Assembly (NCBI RefSeq): GCF_006715175.1
Contig: NZ_VFMQ01000001.1
Location: 3,162,001-3,226,000, forward strand
DNA from: Curtobacterium citreum
GTDB taxonomy: Bacteria > Actinomycetota > Actinomycetes > Actinomycetales > Microbacteriaceae
Direction of reading: 5' to 3'
Length of the DNA stretch: 64,000 nucleotides
Below are positions 8,258 to 16,782 of this stretch, piece after piece; within the stretch, counting starts at the first letter, position 1, and each line of letters opens with the position of its first letter. Under the pieces are notes generated by a model, which made no database searches, was not told the DNA's origin, and saw only the letters and a program-made list of their open reading frames with translations. Both the position numbers and the translations under genes were made by a program.

Positions 8258-8297
8258 GGTGCGGCGTGCTTCCGCACAACCGGAAGCACGTCGCACC
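8258..8297 (+). terminator. 17-bp hairpin after the RimB-like gene
   Basis: GGTGCGGCGTGCTTCCG (8258-8274) pairs with 8281-8297 with one mismatch and a 6-base loop. A further GC-rich palindrome-prone stretch follows to about 8350, then the element at 8359. Confidence 0.6.
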
Positions 8298-8358
8298 GCG
8301 TCGGCCCATGGTGCGGCGTGCGCGGCGCTGTGCGGAGCGCACCAGCGTGCGCTGCTGA

Positions 8359-8403
8359 CGGACGGGAGGCACGGGTCGGGCCCGCCCCGTGCCTCCCGTC
8401 CGG
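8359..8403. repeat. GGACGGGAGGCACGG palindrome element
   Basis: Arm CGGACGGGAGGCACGGG (8359-8375) is complementary to 8387-8403, with a GC-rich centre. Member of the dispersed family described in the findings; it separates the RimB-like gene from the hydrolase operon. Confidence 0.85.
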
Positions 8404-8414
8404 AATGAACATGT

Positions 8415-8444
8415 TTGGTTCACGCTCCTCTGAAATGCTACGTT
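8415..8444 (+). promoter_or_regulatory. Candidate promoter of the hydrolase-lipoprotein operon
   Basis: TTGGTT at 8415-8420 and TACGTT at 8439-8444 are 18 bases apart, in a notably AT-richer patch 34 bases before the ATG at 8478. Unlike many neighbours this gene would have a short leader. Confidence 0.5.
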
Positions 8445-8477
8445 CCACACATTGCTGGATGGCGATGGGGGTGGGCG

Positions 8478-10301
8478 ATGGGGATCGAGTTCGACGAGGC
8501 CGCGGCAGCGCGGCTCGTCGCGTGCGCGACGGAGGCCGCGCTGGCGCTCCGCGGGAGCGCGCTGCCGCGCCGCGGAGCGGTGGAAGCCGCGCTCCGCGAC
8601 TTCGCGGGCGGGTACGCGAGGTGTTTCGAGGCTGCTCGGGTGATCGAGTCCGGCGACCGGGTGCGGCTCGCCGCGGCCCTCGACGACCTGGCCGACCAGG
8701 TGCGGATCGTGCGGCACCAGGCGGACCAGGAACGGCGCCGGCTCGCTGATCATGCTGCCTGGCGCGCGCGGACGGCGGACCGCGAACGCGCATTGGTGGG
8801 CGTCGGCGCCGTGTGGGAGCCCGTGCTCGACGCGGGTGCCGCGGTGCTCGACCCCGAGCCGTCCGACGCGCCGGTCCGTCCGACGCCGGTGTCCGCCGCG
8901 TTCCGTCCCCGGCGTCGGCCCCGGACCGCGGGGCACTCGGGCGGTCGGAGCAGCGCCGACCCGGAGCACCTCCGGCGGTTCGCTGCCACGACCCGGGCGC
9001 TCGACGGCGCGATGGAGCAGGACCTCGTGCGCGTGCGGAACGCCTGGTCTGGGTTCATGAGCCGGTGCGCGTGGGTCCCGATCGACGTCGCGACCCTGCC
9101 GCTCGGGTTCGGCGAGCTCCTGGCGGAGAACGAGGAAGACGCGGGCTGGGCCGAGCGGATCGCGGACGCGTTCGCAGCGGCCGGCGGTGGGACGCTCGCG
9201 GACGCCGTGCTCGATGCCGCCGGGAGCTCGACGCTGCCGCACGCGGTGGAGCGGCTGCTCGATCCGTCACTGCCCCCGGCGCAGGTCGCCGAGCGGTGGC
9301 GGGCGCTGGGGTTCACCGCCGACGACCTCCGGGCGCTCCCGCTGACGACCCAGATCCGGGTGGCGGCCCTGGACGGAATCCCGGCGGCGTCGCGAGACGT
9401 CGTCTCGCGTGCGGTGCTCGCGGCAGCGCTCCGGGATCCCGGCCGGCTCTACCGGGTGTTCGGGCTGGCGTACACGTACGGCGCGGTGAGCCTCGAGGAC
9501 TTCACCGAGCAGGTGCAGGCTCTGGCGGCGGGGTTGCGGCAGGCCGACCAACTCGCGGCGGACCTGGACACACCATCGGACACCGTCGCCCAGCTCGTCG
9601 GCTTCGGCGTGGCGAACGGTGCGCCGGTCGCAGCGATCTCGGTCGGCAACCTCGACACCGCGACGAACCTGACGGTCAACGTGCCCGGCGCCACCACGAC
9701 CCTCGACAGCAGCGGCCAGAAGGTCCGGGCGGCGTCCGCGCTCCTGAGGGCGGCTGCCAGAAAGAGCGGAACGGACTCCTTCGCAGTCGTCTCCTGGTTC
9801 GGGTACCGCGCGCCGGCCTTCGCCGAAGTGCCCGCCCAGCAGCGCGCCGCGGCCGGCGGCGCGACGCTCGCGTCCTTCCTGGACGGGATCCACGACAGTC
9901 GAGGGACCACACCTCGTTCTCTGTCGGTCCTCGGCCACTCGTACGGCTCGACGACCGTTGCCGAGGCACTCGAGCAGGTGCGGTACCCGGTCGACACCTT
10001 CGTCACGTACGGGTCGGTGGGCTTCACGGAGGCGACCAAGCCAGAACACCTGCGCGCCCGCCACGTGTTCGCGACGGAGGGTGAAGCGGACCACACCGCG
10101 ATCTGGGGGCGCATCGGCCGGACCGACCCCCGGGACGTTCCGGGCGTCCAGGTGTTCAGCTCCGAAGCGGCCGCGGGCACGCTGGCCGTCACCGGCCACG
10201 ACATGTTCCCCGAGAGGGACGGCCAAGTCGGCTACCTGAGTCCGGACGCGACCGCGCAGCAGAACATCGCCTCGATCATCGCCACGGGAGCCCCTCGATG
10301 A
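8478..10301 (+). CDS. DUF1023-type alpha/beta hydrolase with long helical N-terminus
   Basis: A 607-residue protein. The N-terminal 290 or so residues are predicted mostly helical (RLAAALDDLADQVRIVRHQA) and resemble the helical regions of actinobacterial secreted-protein partners. The C-terminal part (about 370-600) is an alpha/beta hydrolase with nucleophile Ser near 489 in LGHSYGSTTVAEAL, matching DUF1023 (PF06259), a lipase/esterase-like family. ATG 8478 follows a G-rich ribosome site; an upstream GTG would add residues from the promoter. Its stop overlaps the first of two lipoprotein genes (ATGA). There is no Sec signal. The substrate is unknown; a secreted lipase toxin with lipoprotein immunity partners is one possibility. 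Confidence 0.65.
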   Translation: MGIEFDEAAAARLVACATEAALALRGSALPRRGAVEAALRDFAGGYARCFEAARVIESGDRVRLAAALDDLADQVRIVRHQADQERRRLADHAAWRARTADRERALVGVGAVWEPVLDAGAAVLDPEPSDAPVRPTPVSAAFRPRRRPRTAGHSGGRSSADPEHLRRFAATTRALDGAMEQDLVRVRNAWSGFMSRCAWVPIDVATLPLGFGELLAENEEDAGWAERIADAFAAAGGGTLADAVLDAAGSSTLPHAVERLLDPSLPPAQVAERWRALGFTADDLRALPLTTQIRVAALDGIPAASRDVVSRAVLAAALRDPGRLYRVFGLAYTYGAVSLEDFTEQVQALAAGLRQADQLAADLDTPSDTVAQLVGFGVANGAPVAAISVGNLDTATNLTVNVPGATTTLDSSGQKVRAASALLRAAARKSGTDSFAVVSWFGYRAPAFAEVPAQQRAAAGGATLASFLDGIHDSRGTTPRSLSVLGHSYGSTTVAEALEQVRYPVDTFVTYGSVGFTEATKPEHLRARHVFATEGEADHTAIWGRIGRTDPRDVPGVQVFSSEAAAGTLAVTGHDMFPERDGQVGYLSPDATAQQNIASIIATGAPR

Positions 10302-10972
10302 ATCGCGCCAGATCACTCTGCGCCCTGCTGACCGCCGCCCTGCTCGTCGGAACCCTGACGGGCTGCACGAACCGAGGAGGACCCATGCCGACTGACGCTG
10401 CCGGGCTGACCCAGGAAGACGTCGCGACGATGTCCCTGCACGAGGAGTTCGAGGCGTACCGCCAGCACTACGAGCACATGCAAGAGCTGCTGGCGGGCGC
10501 ACAACGGTCGGTCAACCACGGCCCCTGGGACTGGATCGGCGGGGACCGTGTGCCGGGCATCGGTGGCGACGGCCTCGAGCCGCTCCCGGGCGCAGACACG
10601 CTCAACAGCTACGACCTGCGGACCGATCGGATCTGGGAGCCCCCGGGAGCCACGGGTGATGCTCGGGACCTGCAGCCGATGGTCGACTACTTCGACGAAC
10701 AGGGCTGGCGACACCGCGAGGGCCACCCCGGCCGCGACCACGACACCTGGGCCAAGACCGACGACGGCTGGCAGATCGAGTACGTCGTCCAACCCAACGG
10801 CAGGTACTCCCTGACCGTGTACAGCGAACTCTTCTGGACCAACGACGACCTCGCGCTCATGGAAGCGGTCGGCGGCCGCAGCGACGGCGTCTACCCGGAG
10901 GCGTCCCTGCCGGGCGAGTACCCGCCGTTCCCGGACTGGGACGACCCGATCATCAACCCCCCGAAGATCTGA
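10298..10972 (+). CDS. Lipoprotein, first of a tandem pair
   Basis: A 224-residue predicted lipoprotein with signal peptide and lipobox LTGC (lipidated Cys23). The mature part is acidic and aromatic (LHEEFEAYRQHYEHMQEL, WDW, FDEQGW) and ends in a Pro-rich stretch. I do not recognise a family. It starts inside the hydrolase stop codon (ATGA) and its own stop shares one base with the start of the next gene (TGATG), so all three are probably co-translated. It is about four-fifths identical to the next gene, clearly a tandem duplication. A partner or immunity role for the upstream hydrolase is inference. Confidence 0.7.
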   Translation: MNRARSLCALLTAALLVGTLTGCTNRGGPMPTDAAGLTQEDVATMSLHEEFEAYRQHYEHMQELLAGAQRSVNHGPWDWIGGDRVPGIGGDGLEPLPGADTLNSYDLRTDRIWEPPGATGDARDLQPMVDYFDEQGWRHREGHPGRDHDTWAKTDDGWQIEYVVQPNGRYSLTVYSELFWTNDDLALMEAVGGRSDGVYPEASLPGEYPPFPDWDDPIINPPKI

Positions 10973-11646
10973 TGCGCCGGTCGAAGCGGCTCGCGCTCGT
11001 CGGCACGACCCTCGTGGTGTCACTGCTGCTCACCGGGTGCTCGACACGAGGAGGCCCCATGCCCACCGACGCCGCCGGCCTGACCCAGGAAGACGTCGCC
11101 GCGATGTCCCTCCACGAGGAGTTCGACGCCTACCGCCAGCACTACCACCACATGCAGGAGCTACTAGCGGGCGCACAACGCGCGGTCAACGACGGCCCGT
11201 GGGACTGGACCGGCAGCGATCGTGGCACAGAGGTCGGTGGCGACGGCGTCGCCCCGCTCGCGGGCTCGGACGCCGTGAACAGCTACTTCCTCCGCACCGA
11301 TCGGATCTGGGAGCCCCCGGGAGCCACGGGTGATGCTCGGGACCTGCAACCGATGATCGACTACTTCGACGAACAGGGCTGGCGGCACCGCGAGGGCCAC
11401 CCCGGCCGGGACCACGACACCTGGGCCAAGACGGACGACGGCTGGCAGATCGAGTACGTCGTCCAACCCAACGGCCGATACGTCCTCACCGTGTACAGCG
11501 AACCCTTCTGGACCAACGACGGCGACGCGCTCTCCGAGGCGGTCGGTGGCCGCAACGACGGCGTCCACCCGGAGGAGTCCCTGCCCGGCGAGTACCCGCC
11601 GTTCCCGGTCTGGGACGACCCGATCGTCAGCCCCCCGAAGATCTGA
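10972..11646 (+). CDS. Lipoprotein, second of a tandem pair
   Basis: Also 224 residues, with lipobox LTGC (Cys23). The central blocks around WEPPGATGDARDLQP and GWRHREGHPGRDHDTWAK are identical to the first copy. Differences concentrate in the signal peptide, the loop around residues 75-100 and the last 50 residues. Diverged signal peptides with a conserved core suggest the duplication is not very recent and both copies are kept functional. Last gene of the operon. Confidence 0.7.
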   Translation: MRRSKRLALVGTTLVVSLLLTGCSTRGGPMPTDAAGLTQEDVAAMSLHEEFDAYRQHYHHMQELLAGAQRAVNDGPWDWTGSDRGTEVGGDGVAPLAGSDAVNSYFLRTDRIWEPPGATGDARDLQPMIDYFDEQGWRHREGHPGRDHDTWAKTDDGWQIEYVVQPNGRYVLTVYSEPFWTNDGDALSEAVGGRNDGVHPEESLPGEYPPFPVWDDPIVSPPKI

Positions 11647-11767
11647 TGCGGCTGCACTCCGTGACCTCCCGTGACGCAGCCGGTACCGGCGTCGATCGCT
11701 CGCGCCTACGCTCCACGCACCGGCACCGACGCCGCAGTTCCGCCCCGCCCGACCCGAGGAGCCGACC

Positions 11768-12439
11768 GTGACCGACCAGACCATCGCCCGCCAGGTGGAC
11801 GAGTTCAACGAGGGCTTCACGGCCCAGATCGGCCCGGAGCTGTCCGCGGTCTTCGACGGCGAGCAGCGCGACCTGCGGAGCGCCGGTGTGCCCGGCGGTG
11901 TCGTCGCGGTGGGTGACGCTGCGCCCGACGGGCCGCTCGTCACCCCGACCGGCGAGACGACCTCGCTGCCGGCGGTGCGTGGGGACACCCCGACCGTCCT
12001 CGTCTTCTACCGGGGCGCCTGGTGCCCCTACTGCAACATCACGCTCCGGACGTACCAGCAGGAGCTCCTGCCGGCGCTGCAGGAGCGCGGCGTGCAGCTC
12101 GTCGCCGTCTCGCCGCAGACGCCGGCGGCCGCGGAGCAGTCCATCGCGAACGGCGAGCTCGCGTTCCCGGTGCTCACGGACCCGGAGAACGTCCTCGCGG
12201 GACGGTTCGGCATCGTCACCGAACCGAGCGCCGCCGCGCGGGCGGCGCACACGCAGCTCGGCTTCGACGTGGCCGACAGCAACGCGGACGACACGGCGGC
12301 CGTCCCGTTCCCCTCGGTCTTCGTCCTCGACGACTCGGGGGTCGTCCGCTTCGCGGACGTGCACGTCGACTACACGACGCGCACCGAGGTGGCCGAGGTG
12401 CTCGCCGCCGTCGACGCGCTCAGCGTCGCGACGCGCTGA
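11768..12439 (+). CDS. Peroxiredoxin-like (AhpC/TSA) family protein
   Basis: A 223-residue protein with a thioredoxin-like fold and the motif FYRGAWCPYCNITLRTYQ, where the first cysteine is the peroxidatic position and the CxxC pair could form a disulfide. Later parts (VAVSPQTPAAAEQS, FPVLTDPENVLAGRFGI) are typical of the peroxiredoxin-like family with an N-terminal helical extension. A role in thiol-dependent peroxide reduction in the cytoplasm is likely. GTG 11768 is preceded by GAGGAG; a TACGCT box at 11707-11712 would give a leader of about 50 bases. Confidence 0.75.
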   Translation: MTDQTIARQVDEFNEGFTAQIGPELSAVFDGEQRDLRSAGVPGGVVAVGDAAPDGPLVTPTGETTSLPAVRGDTPTVLVFYRGAWCPYCNITLRTYQQELLPALQERGVQLVAVSPQTPAAAEQSIANGELAFPVLTDPENVLAGRFGIVTEPSAAARAAHTQLGFDVADSNADDTAAVPFPSVFVLDDSGVVRFADVHVDYTTRTEVAEVLAAVDALSVATR

Positions 12440-12475
12440 TCCGACGACCGGTCCCGCCGTCTGCGCGGCGGTGAC

Positions 12476-12533
12476 GGACTGGAGGCGCGTGGCGGGTGAC
12501 CAGCGCGCGTCACCCGCACCGTGCCTCCAGTCC
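12476..12533. repeat. GGACTGGAGGC palindrome element
   Basis: Outer arm GGACTGGAGGC (12476-12486) pairs with 12523-12533 and inner arm GCGGGTGAC (12492-12500) with 12509-12517. It lies between the convergent peroxiredoxin and TetR genes, as expected of a bidirectional terminator; a variant of the dispersed family. Confidence 0.75.
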
Positions 12534-12587
12534 GGTCTGCGCGTCCGCGCGTCCGCGCGCCGGGCCGGCGTCACTGCCGGGCCCGCG

Positions 12588-13142
12588 TCAGGGCAGGAGT
12601 GCGTCGGCGACCGCGCGGGCCGTCACCGTCCCGGCCGCCGGGTCCCGGAGGCGCATCGCCAGGGACCCGGACACCACGAGCAGGAGCTGCTCGGCGAGCG
12701 CCGACGCCCGTCCGCCCACGAGCGGGCGGGCCGCCTCGGCCAACCGTCGACGCAGCGTGTCGGTCTCGCGGTCGAGGACGGCGCGCACGTCGGCCGGGGC
12801 GTCCACGTACTCGGCGGCCGTGCCGAGGAACGCGCACCAGCGTGACCCTGCCGGCGTCGCGCGGTAGTCGTCGAGGGCGTCGAAGACCGCGAGGAGCCGT
12901 CCGCGGTCGTCCCGTGCTCGGTCGACCGCACGGTCCCAGGTGGCGACCCAGTCGTCGTGACGGCGGTCGAGGGCGGCGGCGACCAGGGCTTCCTTGCTCG
13001 ACCACCCGCGGTACAGGGTCGCGGACGACACGTGTGCGCGCTCGAGGACCACGTCGATCGGGGTCGCGGCGATGCCCCGCGAGAAGAAGAGCTCCTCGGC
13101 GGCGTCGAGCACGCGCTGCTCGGTACCTGGACGCATGACCAC
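12588..13142 (-). CDS. TetR/AcrR family transcriptional repressor
   Basis: A 184-residue regulator. The N-terminal helix-turn-helix (QRVLDAAEELFFSRGIAATP, then HVSSATLYRGWSSKEALVAA) is standard TetR; the rest is a variable ligand domain. I start at GTG 13142 because a TAGGCT box ends six bases before it, which would make the mRNA leaderless; ATG 13136 is the alternative. It diverges from an MFS exporter over a very short gap containing a palindrome that overlaps the MFS start, so it probably represses that transporter and perhaps itself. Confidence 0.8.
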   Translation of the reverse strand: MVMRPGTEQRVLDAAEELFFSRGIAATPIDVVLERAHVSSATLYRGWSSKEALVAAALDRRHDDWVATWDRAVDRARDDRGRLLAVFDALDDYRATPAGSRWCAFLGTAAEYVDAPADVRAVLDRETDTLRRRLAEAARPLVGGRASALAEQLLLVVSGSLAMRLRDPAAGTVTARAVADALLP

Positions 13143-13151
13143 GGAGCCAGC

Positions 13152-13180
13152 CTACGATCGCAGAAGTGAAACGATCGTTT
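13152..13180. promoter_or_regulatory. Candidate TetR operator overlapping the MFS start
   Basis: AAACGATCGTTT (13169-13180) is a perfect 12-bp palindrome beginning right after the GTG start of the MFS gene. A second ACGATCG lies at 13154-13160, overlapping the -10 box of the divergent TetR gene. One bound repressor could cover both promoters. Confidence 0.5.
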
Positions 13181-14344
13181 TCGTCAACCGACCGGATCCT
13201 GGTGGCGACCGGACTGGGGACCATCGCCGCGACGTACGGCCTCGTCCGCCTGGCCCTCGGGCTGTTCCTGCCGGACGTGCAGCGCGACCTCGGGTTCGGT
13301 GCGGCGGTCGGCGGCGCCGTGTCCTCCGGTGCGTCCGTCCTCTACTGCGTCGGTGCCCTCGTGGGGTTCGTGTCCGCCGGACGCTCCGCGCGCCGACTCG
13401 TCGCCGCGGCCACCCTGGCCGCGGGTCTCGGCGCGGTCGTGATGGCGGCAGCGCCGACCGCGCTCGTGTTCGGCGCCGCCGCGGTCGTGGCGTCGACCGG
13501 TGCGGGGCTGGCCTCCCCCGCACTCGTGCAGCTCGTGCGCGAACGGGTCGCGGCCGAGGGCCGGTCGCGGGCGCAGGCGGTGGTGAACGCCGGGACCGGT
13601 CCGGGACTCGTGGTCGCGGGTCTGCTCGCGCTGCTGCTGCTGCCGGAGTGGCGTGCCGCATGGACGGCGGCCGGGGCCGTGACCCTGCTGGTCGGCGCGG
13701 CGACGCTGCTCGCGGCAGGGCGTCCCAGCGGACGACCGGCGACGGAGAACCCGAGCAGCGGGACGTCGGCCGGCCGGTGGCCCGATCGACGCTGGGTCGT
13801 CGCGCACCGCGTCCCGGTCGTCGCCGCCCTGGCGTTCGGCGCCGGGTCCGCCGTCGTCTGGACCTTCGGTCGGGCGGCCCTCGTCGACGCGGGTCTACCG
13901 GTGGCGGTGACGATCGTCGCCTGGGTCGCGATCGGGCTCGGCGGCGCCGCGGTCACCGTCACCGCGCGGTGGACGTCCGGGCTGACCGCCGGGCGGCAGT
14001 GGGCGATCACCGCCGTGGCCGCCGCCGCGGTGCTCGCGATCGGCACGGTACCCGGCGTCGCGCCCGTGGTGCTGGTCGCCTGCGCGGTGTTCGGGTGGGG
14101 CTACACGGCGGCGACCGGGGCGCTCATCGCCTGGACCACCGAGGTCGACGCCGCACACGCGGCGGCCGGCACCTCGATGCTCTTCGTGCTGCTCGTCGCC
14201 GGGCAGGCGGTCGGCGCCGCCGTGGCGGGCTCGTTCGTCGGGCCGCTCGGCACCGACGCGACGTGCACGGCCGCCGCGGTGGTCGTGCTCCTGGCCGCCG
14301 TCCTGCCCCTGGCGCGACGGCGGCGTCCGGCGCGGACCGCCTGA
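13166..14344 (+). CDS. MFS transporter, probable TetR-controlled exporter
   Basis: A 392-residue protein with about 12 hydrophobic segments, a short basic N-terminus and a loop rich in Gly/Ser/Pro (about 185-205) between the two six-helix halves. It resembles the YbfB or sugar/drug-type major facilitator proteins; the substrate cannot be told. The GTG start at 13166 is only 23 bases from the divergent tetR start, with the palindromic operator at the start codon. It ends 7 bases before the convergent YCII gene with no room for a separate terminator. Confidence 0.75.
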   Translation: MKRSFSSTDRILVATGLGTIAATYGLVRLALGLFLPDVQRDLGFGAAVGGAVSSGASVLYCVGALVGFVSAGRSARRLVAAATLAAGLGAVVMAAAPTALVFGAAAVVASTGAGLASPALVQLVRERVAAEGRSRAQAVVNAGTGPGLVVAGLLALLLLPEWRAAWTAAGAVTLLVGAATLLAAGRPSGRPATENPSSGTSAGRWPDRRWVVAHRVPVVAALAFGAGSAVVWTFGRAALVDAGLPVAVTIVAWVAIGLGGAAVTVTARWTSGLTAGRQWAITAVAAAAVLAIGTVPGVAPVVLVACAVFGWGYTAATGALIAWTTEVDAAHAAAGTSMLFVLLVAGQAVGAAVAGSFVGPLGTDATCTAAAVVVLLAAVLPLARRRRPARTA

Positions 14345-14351
14345 CCGCGGG

Positions 14352-14690
14352 TCAGAGGATCGGTCGGAGTTCGATCCGTCGGTTGCACGCCGCGGAGGCC
14401 TCGGTCGCGGTGCGCAACGCGGTCTCGGCGTCCGCCAGCTCCAGCACCCAGAAGCCCGCGACGTACCCGGGGGTGTTCGACGCCGGACCGGACGTGTGCG
14501 ACTCCTGCCCGCCGCGGCCGTCGACGACGGTGGCGTCCGCGGGCGCGGACACCCCGGCGGCGAACACCACGGCGTCGCCGAGTGTCGCGTTGAACCGGTC
14601 GACGGCGTCGGACTCGGTCTGCGTGGCGGACGCGGTGCGCCCGGCGACCTGGGACTGTCCGTCGTCGATGACGTTGAGAAGGAACTGCAC
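14352..14690 (-). CDS. YCII-related domain protein
   Basis: A 112-residue protein beginning MQFLLNVIDDGQSQ with RFNATLGDAVVFAAGVSAP and a strand-helix pattern matching the YciI/YCII (DGPF) ferredoxin-like family. Small YCII proteins of this type often accompany ECF sigma factors, but none is adjacent here. The GTG start is preceded by AGGGGAG at good spacing. Function unknown. Confidence 0.7.
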   Translation of the reverse strand: MQFLLNVIDDGQSQVAGRTASATQTESDAVDRFNATLGDAVVFAAGVSAPADATVVDGRGGQESHTSGPASNTPGYVAGFWVLELADAETALRTATEASAACNRRIELRPIL

Positions 14691-14816
14691 GGCGTACTCC
14701 CCTGCTCGGTGCGGCGCCGTCCTCGTCGACCACGCCGTCGTCCGGGACGGTACGCCTGCACCCGCGGGGACGCCAGCACGTCGTCACCGGAGCCGCCGAG
14801 ACCGGATGATGGTCGC

Positions 14817-15476
14817 GTGCACGTCGACCCGACCACCGAGGACGCCGACCGGCTCTGGGCCGACGGCGACCGCCGGGGTGCGCTCCTGCTGCTCCGTCGG
14901 ATGGTCGAGGCAGCGCCGGAGGACACCGCGCGGCGCCTCGCGCTCGTCGAGCGGTACCGGTCGATGGGGCACCCGGACCAGGCCGGGCGCTGGGCGATCG
15001 GCCTCCCGGGGGTCGCGACGGCCGTCGAGCGGGACCGGGCTGCGCGCCTGCTGGCGTCGTCGGGCGTCGCACGGCCGGACCTGCGGAGGTTCCTGGTGCT
15101 CCCCGGCGAGGGTGACCTGCCGGCCGAGGTCGTCGAGCTGCTGCCCGAGGTCGACCGGTACCGCAAGATCATGGACGTTCCCGTGCGTGCTCGGACCTCG
15201 CCGGACCTGGCCGAGTCGCTGTTCCTCGTGGCCGGTGGGCTGACCGCCCTGGCCTTCGTCCTGCGGGTGGTGGGCGAGCTGCTCCCGTCGCTCGTGCTGC
15301 CGTCGCACTGGGCGGGCTTCGCCGCGATCACGGGTGTCGCGGCGGCATCGGCGGTGCAGGTGCGGTCGCGGCTCGTCGAACGGCGGTGGGGCTCCGCCGC
15401 AGCGTGGGTGGTGATCGCGATCGCCACCCTGGTCTTCGCCGCACTGCTCGTGGGGCAGACGCTCGGCGACTGGTGA
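14817..15476 (+). CDS. DUF6584 family membrane protein
   Basis: A 219-residue protein. The N-terminal 75 residues form a TPR-like helical repeat (ADRLWADGDRRGALLLLRRM, then YRSMGHPDQAGRWAIGLPG) characteristic of actinobacterial DUF6584 proteins. The C-terminal part has two or three membrane segments (FLVAGGLTALAFVLRVVGEL, AAWVVIAIATLVFAALLVG). I take GTG 14817; a GATGAT box ends six bases upstream, suggesting a leaderless mRNA, and the longer open frame upstream overlaps the divergent YCII gene. Function not known. Confidence 0.65.
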   Translation: MHVDPTTEDADRLWADGDRRGALLLLRRMVEAAPEDTARRLALVERYRSMGHPDQAGRWAIGLPGVATAVERDRAARLLASSGVARPDLRRFLVLPGEGDLPAEVVELLPEVDRYRKIMDVPVRARTSPDLAESLFLVAGGLTALAFVLRVVGELLPSLVLPSHWAGFAAITGVAAASAVQVRSRLVERRWGSAAAWVVIAIATLVFAALLVGQTLGDW

Positions 15477-15507
15477 GCGGCGAGTCCGTGCCGCTACCGT
15501 GGTCCGC

Positions 15508-16782
15508 ATGGGGCGGGCGACGACGGACTGGGCACGGCTGCCGGTCGGCCCGCGCGAGCACCGGCAGGACGCGCTGCTCGCGGTGGTCCTGGCCGCAGGG
15601 ATGGTCGTGACGACGACGCTGTACAGCGCGTCCGGCTTCTACGAGGACGACCAGGCCGCGTGGTGGGTCTCCGGGCTGATGATCCTCGCCAACACGGTCC
15701 CGATCGCGTTGCGCCGCCGCTGGCCGATGACCGTCGCGGTCTGGTCGGCCCTGGCGTTCGCCGCGACGCAGCTGCTCCACGTGCCCGAGGTCTTCCTCGT
15801 CAACTTCACGCTGTTCATCGCGCTGTACACGGTCGGGGCGTGGTGCTCGGACCGGGTGCGGGCCGAGGTCGTGCGGTGGGTCGTCATCGTCGGCATGTTC
15901 GTGTGGTTGTTCCTCGCGATCTCGTTCGGGTGGGCGGTCCCGAACGCGCTGCCGAACGACCGGGACGCGATCATCGCGCCCTACGTGGCGTACTCGCTGC
16001 TCAACATCCTGATCAACGTCATCTACTTCGGTGGCGCCTGGTACGCCGGCAACCGGGCCTGGGCATCGGCCGTCGCGAAGCACGAGCTCGACGAGCGCAC
16101 GGCGGAGCTCGCGGCCGAGCGGGAGCGGACGGCGGCGCAGGCGGTCACGCTGGAGCGCGTCCGGATCGCCCGCGAACTGCACGACGTCGTCGCCCACCAC
16201 GTCTCGCTCATGGGCGTGCAGGCGGGTGCGGCACGGCGCGTGGTCGACCGCGACCCGGCCCAGGCGACGGCGTCGCTCGGGGTCGTCGAGGACAGCGCGC
16301 GCACGGCGGTCGAGGAACTCCGTCGGATGCTCGGGACCCTGCGCGCCGACGACACCGGCCGACTGTCGGACCGACCGGACACCGCACCGAGCACCGCCGG
16401 ACTCGGACGACTGCCCGAGCTGGTCGACGCGGTCCGGACGGCCGGTCACGCCGCGGACCTGGTCGTGGTCGGCGACGAACGTCCCGTCCCGCCGACCGTG
16501 GGCGCCGTCGCCTTCCGCATCGCCCAGGAGGCCGTGACGAACGTCCTCAAGCACGCGGGTCCGACGGCACGTGCGGACGTGCGGCTCCGGTACCTCGACG
16601 ACGGCATCGAGGTCGAGGTGGCCGACGACGGACACGGCGAGCGCGCGGTCCGCCGGGCGACGGGGAGCGGCCTGGGGCACGTCGGGATGCGCGAGCGCGT
16701 CGCGGCGGTCGGCGGCCGCGTGGAGATCGGGCCGCGGGCTCGGGGAGGGTACCTGGTGCGGGCATGGCTACCGACGACCTGA
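15508..16782 (+). CDS. NarL-type sensor histidine kinase (HisKA_3)
   Basis: A 424-residue membrane kinase. Five or six hydrophobic segments fill about residues 20-190, then a coiled linker (ELAAERERTAAQAVTLE), the phospho-acceptor His in RELHDVVAHHVSLMG and a HATPase domain with QEAVTNVLKHAG and GSGLGHVGMRERV. This layout matches LiaS/DesK-like kinases that sense the membrane. It overlaps the response regulator gene by 19 bases. A TACCGT box ends seven bases before ATG 15508, favouring that start over GTG 15499. It probably controls the ABC exporter downstream. Confidence 0.85.
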   Translation: MGRATTDWARLPVGPREHRQDALLAVVLAAGMVVTTTLYSASGFYEDDQAAWWVSGLMILANTVPIALRRRWPMTVAVWSALAFAATQLLHVPEVFLVNFTLFIALYTVGAWCSDRVRAEVVRWVVIVGMFVWLFLAISFGWAVPNALPNDRDAIIAPYVAYSLLNILINVIYFGGAWYAGNRAWASAVAKHELDERTAELAAERERTAAQAVTLERVRIARELHDVVAHHVSLMGVQAGAARRVVDRDPAQATASLGVVEDSARTAVEELRRMLGTLRADDTGRLSDRPDTAPSTAGLGRLPELVDAVRTAGHAADLVVVGDERPVPPTVGAVAFRIAQEAVTNVLKHAGPTARADVRLRYLDDGIEVEVADDGHGERAVRRATGSGLGHVGMRERVAAVGGRVEIGPRARGGYLVRAWLPTT

